The translations under genes were made by a program, and so were the position numbers. Under the pieces are notes generated by a model. The model was not told the DNA's origin, ran no database searches, and saw only the letters and a program-made list of their open reading frames with translations. From contig JAVBSL010000014.1 of NCBI GenBank assembly GCA_031556725.1, positions 186,001 through 250,000 on the forward strand: a stretch of DNA of 64,000 nt. The letters run 5' to 3'. Below are positions 60,204 through 64,000 of this stretch, one piece after another. The stretch's first letter is position 1, and each line of letters begins with the position of its first letter. The DNA comes from UBA935 sp031556725. Lineage in GTDB: Bacteria > Bacillota > Clostridia > Lachnospirales > Lachnospiraceae.

Positions 60204-61358
60204 ATGGAGAATAAAATGAATGGGGCATATAATACAGGGAATTATCCCAATTTATTTGCCGAATACGGCTTTTCGAAACAGGAAATCGATAAAAAAGTAG
60301 AGGACGCTTTTCAGACTTTTTTTTACGGCAGTGAAGAGGAAAGGATCTATCATCCGGTTGCACCGGATATGGGATATCTGGAAGATACAGGGAACCATGA
60401 TGTGAGAACAGAGGGCATGTCTTACGGCATGATGATCTGTGTTCAGATGGATAAAAAGGAAGAATTTGACCGAATCTGGAAATGGACCAAAACATATATG
60501 TGGATGTCAGAGGGTGAAAATAAGGGGTACTTTGCTTGGTCCTGTCAGTTGGACGGAACGAAAAATGCATATGGTCCGGCACCTGACGGCGAAGAATTTT
60601 TTGCCATGGCCTTATTTTTTGCCGCCAGACGATGGGAAAACGGTGAGGGAGTATTTGATTACGATAAAGAAGCCAGGGACATATTAAGGGAATGTGTCCA
60701 TAAGGGAGAAAAAGACGGAATCGGCAAGCCCATGTGGGAGCCATCCAATAAATTAATCAAGTTTATTACAGAGTGTGATTTTTCCGATCCATCCTATCAT
60801 CTGCCCCACTTTTATGAGCTCTTTGCCTTGTGGGCGGACGAAGAAGACCGAACCTTCTGGAAGGAAGCGGCCACTGCCAGCCGGGAATATTTAAAGAAAG
60901 CCTGTCATCCGACAACCGGTTTGTGCGCGGAATATGCAGACTATGACGGTAAGCCCTGGTCCGGGCGGTGGGGCGGATACCGACACGACTGGTATTACAG
61001 CGATGCTTATCGTACTATAGCAAATATTGCACTGGATCATGTCTGGTTTGATGCAGACCCGGAAGAGGTGAAGATTGCCGACCGGCTGCAGAAATTTTTC
61101 AGTGAGACTGTACGGAATGACCAGGGGGGAGTATATGAAATAGATGGTACCGTTCTTAAGGAAAAGGCGCTGCATCCGGTGGCCATCATTGCTACTAACG
61201 CCCAGGCTTCTCTTGCCTCAAAAGGTGGATACCGGGAGGAATGGGTCAGACGTTTCTGGGAAACACCCCTTAGAACCGGTGATCGAAGATATTATGACAA
61301 TTGTCTGTATTTATTTGCCCTGCTGGCATTAAGCGGGCGATACCGTATTTGGGAATAA
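60204..61358 (+). CDS. GH8 reducing-end xylose-releasing exo-oligoxylanase (Rex type)
   Basis: Inverting glycosidase of 384 residues, the usual Rex length, without a signal peptide. The TEGMSYGMMI motif carries the catalytic acid Glu, and GGYRHDWYYSDAYR with neighbouring acidic residues forms the base side known from Bacillus halodurans Rex. WSCQLDGTKNAYGPAPDGEE and FFAMALFFAARRW are GH8 (alpha/alpha)6 barrel segments. It removes xylose from the reducing end of xylo-oligosaccharides in the cytoplasm. As last gene of the operon it suggests that the second importer carries xylo-oligosaccharides. Confidence 0.92.
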   Translation: MENKMNGAYNTGNYPNLFAEYGFSKQEIDKKVEDAFQTFFYGSEEERIYHPVAPDMGYLEDTGNHDVRTEGMSYGMMICVQMDKKEEFDRIWKWTKTYMWMSEGENKGYFAWSCQLDGTKNAYGPAPDGEEFFAMALFFAARRWENGEGVFDYDKEARDILRECVHKGEKDGIGKPMWEPSNKLIKFITECDFSDPSYHLPHFYELFALWADEEDRTFWKEAATASREYLKKACHPTTGLCAEYADYDGKPWSGRWGGYRHDWYYSDAYRTIANIALDHVWFDADPEEVKIADRLQKFFSETVRNDQGGVYEIDGTVLKEKALHPVAIIATNAQASLASKGGYREEWVRRFWETPLRTGDRRYYDNCLYLFALLALSGRYRIWE

Positions 61359-61359
61359 G

Positions 61360-61401
61360 GTAAAAACAGCCGAATGGGAGACCGCTTGGCTGTTTTTACT
61401 T
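61360..61401 (+). terminator. Terminator after the GH8 operon
   Basis: GTAAAAACAGCC (61360-61371) pairs with GGCTGTTTTTAC (61388-61399), a perfect 12-base stem with a 16-base loop, beginning right after the GH8 stop. Confidence 0.9.
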
Positions 61402-61441
61402 ATTAAATATTTCTAAAAAAAATTAAAAAAATGGTATCGAA

Positions 61442-61470
61442 TTGAGTTTCCTCTATCACCATGATATAAT
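61442..61470 (+). promoter_or_regulatory. Promoter of the ABC/FtsX operon
   Basis: TTGAGT (61442-61447), 17 bases, TATAAT (61465-61470), 31 bases before the GTG start at 61502. The reading frame of the ATPase happens to be open through it, which would be misread as coding. Confidence 0.75.
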
Positions 61471-61501
61471 CAAAAACACAAAAGAAAGTGGAGGAATGCA
61501 G

Positions 61502-62203
61502 GTGTCGTATATAGAGTTTAAGGATATCGTAAAAGAATATAATACCGGTGCAGCAAGCATCCGTGCCCTGGACGGTGCCAGCTTTGAAGTTGAAAAAGGA
61601 GAACTGGCAGTAATCCTGGGTTCTTCCGGAGCAGGCAAGACCACGGCCTTAAATATCCTTGGCGGCATGGACACGGCAACCGGCGGAACCGTTATGGTGG
61701 ATGGCAATACCGTCAGCGGGTATAACAGTAAGCAATTGGTAGGATACAGACGCCTGGATATCGGTTTTGTCTTTCAGTTTTATAATCTGGTGCCTAACTT
61801 AACAGCCCTGGAAAATGTCGAGTTAGCGGCACAGATTTGTCCTAATTCTTTAAATGCAAAAGAAACACTGGATAAAGTCGGACTTTCCCAGCGGCTGAAT
61901 AATTTTCCGGCCCAGCTATCCGGCGGTGAACAGCAGCGGGTATCCATTGCCAGAGCAATAGCCAAGAACCCCAAGCTGCTGCTTTGTGACGAACCTACCG
62001 GAGCATTAGACTACAATACCGGAAAGCAGATATTACAGCTTTTACAGGATACCTGCCGGAAGGATAAAATTACCGTGTTGATCATCACTCATAATTCCGC
62101 AATTGCCCCCATGGCCGACCGGGTAGTTAAGTTTAAGAGCGGAAAAGTTACCAGTGTGATCTGCAATGAACATCCAACCCCAATTTCAGAAATAGAATGG
62201 TAA
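61502..62203 (+). CDS. ABC transporter ATP-binding protein, MacB/LolD-like
   Basis: ATPase of 233 residues with Walker A GSSGAGKTT, Q-loop FQFYNL, signature LSGGEQQR, Walker B LLLCDEPTGALD and H-loop ITHNS. The FYNLVPNLTALENVELA block places it in the MacB/FtsE/LolD group that pairs with FtsX-like permeases. GTG 61502 lies 7 bases after GGAGG and gives the usual VSYIEFKDI start; ATG 61496 sits directly on the ribosome site. The permease gene starts 9 bases later. Confidence 0.92.
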   Translation: MSYIEFKDIVKEYNTGAASIRALDGASFEVEKGELAVILGSSGAGKTTALNILGGMDTATGGTVMVDGNTVSGYNSKQLVGYRRLDIGFVFQFYNLVPNLTALENVELAAQICPNSLNAKETLDKVGLSQRLNNFPAQLSGGEQQRVSIARAIAKNPKLLLCDEPTGALDYNTGKQILQLLQDTCRKDKITVLIITHNSAIAPMADRVVKFKSGKVTSVICNEHPTPISEIEW

Positions 62204-62212
62204 GGTGAGAAT

Positions 62213-64000
62213 TTGGGAAGAGCATATAACAAAGATATACGGCGTTCTATATGGCGGGGCCGGAAAAGATTTCTTTCGATATTAGCCATTACGGCTTTAG
62301 GTGTTACCGTATTGGCAGGAATCCATGCGGCTTGTCAGGATATGTACTATTCAGCGGACCGGTTCTATGATGAACAGGGTCTTTTTGATGTCCGCGTTTT
62401 ATCAACCCTGGGGCTTACCGATGAAGATGTGGAGGCTTTAAATGAAATATCCGGAATTGAAAAGGCGGAAGGGACTTATAGCGAAACAGTAGATACCGTT
62501 ATCCACGATTTAAAGTATACTGCCCAGATGATTATGCTAAGTCCGGAAGGAATGAATGCTCCGTATCTATTGGAAGGGAATTTACCTGTGGCAGCGGGAG
62601 AAATTGCCGTCACACAGAAATATCTGGAGGCAGCCGGAAAGAGCATCGGTGACACCTTGACTATTCAGGAGAAGCTGGAAGACGAGGAAAAAGCGGAAGA
62701 AACAGAAGAAATAGAAGAAGCCCCGGAAATACTTCCGCAGGAAGAGCAAGTAGAGGCGGATGAAGATGAAGAAACGATTGAGTGGGATACCCAGGTAGAT
62801 ATTGAAGAAGAAACAGAGACTCCCAACTTTAATAACACCGAATATACCATTACCGCAATGGTCCTTGACCCCATGGATATCAGTAATAATGACGCCGCCT
62901 TTCGATCGGCCGCCACTGTTACGGATTTTACCTTTTTTGTCCTGCCGGCAGATGTTGACAGTGATATCTATACCTGCATTTATCTGACTTTAAGCGGAAC
63001 GAAGGAACTGGACTGTTACTCGGACGAATATAAGGCCGGAGTCAAAGAAGTTATTGATGTTATTGAGACCAAGATCAAGGAACAAAGAGAAGCGGCCAGA
63101 TATAATGCTATTCGGGGAGAAGCCGAAGAAAAAATAGCGGATGCCGAATCCACGATGAATGAAAAGTTTGATGAGGCAGATGAAAAATTCAAGGATGCCT
63201 GGGATGAAATAGAAGAAGGGCGGCAGGAGCTGGTTGATGGAGAGCGTACATTGACCAAAGAAGAGCAGGATGCGCTTGCTAAGATCGCCGATGCCCGGGC
63301 CGAAATAGCCGATGGAAGAGCCGAACTGGAAACAGCCCAGAAGGAGCTGGAGGATGGCGAAAATACTCTGCTATGGACTAAGATGGAACTGGACTACAAT
63401 ACCCAGGTGCTGGAAGATGGCAAGGAAAAACTTCGGGAGGAAAAAGATAAAGCCTTTAAGAAGTTCGAAGAAGTAGAGGCCCGGATGGCTGACCGGCAGC
63501 ATCAGCTGGATAACCAGAAGAGCAGGCTGGATACCGGTCTGGAACAGTTGAAAATGGGCTATACCGCCGCCGGGAAAGCTTTGCCGGAGAATGAGTGGAA
63601 TGCAGTTGCCGCAGCAGTGGCACAAAATACCCTGCAGCAATTAAATGATAATCCCGATGCCGAACCGGATTCTGCTGCTGCGGCCGGTGCCGCGGCAGCG
63701 GAAATCGGCAGCCTGGGGATGGCGATTGCCGGTACCTTCCAGGACCTTATTGCCAATGGGTTTATGACCCAGGAAGAGCTGGAAGGTTATATTTCAAACA
63801 GTACAGAACTGGCCGTCGGGAACGGTATGCTAAGTGGCAGCCAGAGTGCTTTAGACGCCGGTATGTATACTTATCAGACCGAAAAAGAAGCCGGCTTGCT
63901 GAAACTGAAAGAAGCGGAGGATGAACTCCATAACGCTGAGCTTCAGCTGGAAGAAGGCTGGACCCAGTGGAATGATGCCTGGTCTGAAATGGAAAAGGGT
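62213..64000 (+). CDS. FtsX-like ABC permease with acidic insert and coiled coil (3' end outside window)
   Basis: The frame opens at TTG 62213 behind AAGGTGAG and stays open to the window end (596 codons). One transmembrane segment near residues 20-42 (FLSILAITALGVTVLAGI) precedes a MacB-like extracellular start (GLFDVRVLSTLGL). An acidic stretch of about 50 residues (about 152-204) interrupts it, followed by VLDPMDISNNDAAF. From about residue 280 a long alternation of AEIADGRAELETAQKELEDG-like heptads forms a coiled coil typical of very long Firmicutes FtsX-like permeases. The C-terminal membrane segments are not in the window. Confidence 0.85.
   Translation, partial: MGRAYNKDIRRSIWRGRKRFLSILAITALGVTVLAGIHAACQDMYYSADRFYDEQGLFDVRVLSTLGLTDEDVEALNEISGIEKAEGTYSETVDTVIHDLKYTAQMIMLSPEGMNAPYLLEGNLPVAAGEIAVTQKYLEAAGKSIGDTLTIQEKLEDEEKAEETEEIEEAPEILPQEEQVEADEDEETIEWDTQVDIEEETETPNFNNTEYTITAMVLDPMDISNNDAAFRSAATVTDFTFFVLPADVDSDIYTCIYLTLSGTKELDCYSDEYKAGVKEVIDVIETKIKEQREAARYNAIRGEAEEKIADAESTMNEKFDEADEKFKDAWDEIEEGRQELVDGERTLTKEEQDALAKIADARAEIADGRAELETAQKELEDGENTLLWTKMELDYNTQVLEDGKEKLREEKDKAFKKFEEVEARMADRQHQLDNQKSRLDTGLEQLKMGYTAAGKALPENEWNAVAAAVAQNTLQQLNDNPDAEPDSAAAAGAAAAEIGSLGMAIAGTFQDLIANGFMTQEELEGYISNSTELAVGNGMLSGSQSALDAGMYTYQTEKEAGLLKLKEAEDELHNAELQLEEGWTQWNDAWSEMEKG

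Noticed and set aside
61442..61501. Extra 18-20 codons at the start of the ABC ATPase
   Set aside because: This stretch contains the TTGAGT-17-TATAAT promoter, and a GGAGG ribosome site serves GTG 61502 instead.
62665..62916. A Ser-rich minus-strand open frame opposite the FtsX-like gene
   Set aside because: It is the antisense of the Glu/Asp-rich codons (GAA/GAG/GAT read as TTC/CTC/ATC and shifted to TCN/AGC); no ribosome site, and the plus-strand frame is clearly the gene.
1..64000. CRISPR arrays, tRNA/rRNA genes, complete insertion sequences or prophage genes
   Set aside because: None seen by reading both strands; the only mobile-type gene is the degraded Rpn-family frame.

Overview
The window looks like chromosomal DNA of a saccharolytic, monoderm, anaerobic Clostridia, most likely a Lachnospiraceae relative. 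The evidence is lipobox lipoproteins without outer-membrane genes, YesM/YesN-type two-component systems, LplB/YtcP-type sugar ABC permeases without their own ATPase, and many signal-less glycoside hydrolases. The genus cannot be fixed from the sequence. No tRNA, rRNA, CRISPR array, insertion sequence or prophage was seen.

Layout. (1) 1-2904: the 3' end of L-fucose isomerase and an FGGY kinase of the rhamnulokinase/fuculokinase type, closed by a terminator. (2) 3.1-15.3 kb: a visibly more A+T-rich Wzx/Wzy-type surface polysaccharide locus with four glycosyltransferases, an acetyltransferase, a Wzy-like polymerase, an unrecognised protein, a Wzx flippase, a CpsC/CpsD-type chain-length regulator and tyrosine kinase, and a hybrid histidine kinase at the 3' end. 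No priming sugar-phosphate transferase or tyrosine phosphatase is present. (3) 15.4-20.9 kb: accessory genes: a lipoprotein with Asp-rich repeats, an AraC-phosphotransferase fusion, a 5'-degraded Rpn-type nuclease gene, an alpha/beta hydrolase and a Phd/RelE-like toxin-antitoxin pair. (4) 20.9-38.0 kb: a glycan catabolic region: a domain-permuted GH3 enzyme, a ROK sugar kinase, a HAD remnant, an AraC regulator, a second hydrolase, a GPH symporter, a second GH3, a near-identical second ROK kinase, a SxxK serine hydrolase, an ABC exporter and a large GH38 alpha-mannosidase. (5) 38.1-53.0 kb: a GntR/LacI-type regulator divergent from an ABC oligosaccharide importer, then a second GH38, two GH3 enzymes (one with a PA14-like insert) and a GH95 alpha-L-fucosidase. 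(6) 53.1-61.4 kb: a YesM/YesN-type two-component system, a second ABC importer and a GH8 reducing-end xylosidase. (7) 61.4 kb to the end: an ABC ATPase and the start of an FtsX-like permease with an acidic insert and a long coiled coil.

How the genes may work together. The two importers (each a lipoprotein plus two permeases, probably energised by a shared ATPase encoded elsewhere) and the GPH symporter bring in oligosaccharides. The hydrolases carry no signal peptides, so trimming should be cytoplasmic. GH38 would release mannose, GH95 fucose, and GH3/GH8 xylose, glucose or N-acetylglucosamine. The ROK kinases resemble the fructokinase/mannokinase of glucomannan operons, and the fucose isomerase plus FGGY kinase would receive fucose. 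Mannose, fucose and xylose releasing activities together suggest plant complex N-glycans or mixed hemicellulose as food; this is inference.

The clearest unexplained structure is regulatory. A half-site TATAYCAAA recurs at the regulator promoter (38-39 kb), at the divergent importer promoter and, as related palindromes, at the distant ROK2 promoter (30.6 kb), which predicts a small regulon. Other notable points are a slippery A-tract at the first polysaccharide gene with a well-initiated leader ORF in the -1 frame, and an internal Shine-Dalgarno at the domain boundary of the AraC-kinase fusion.
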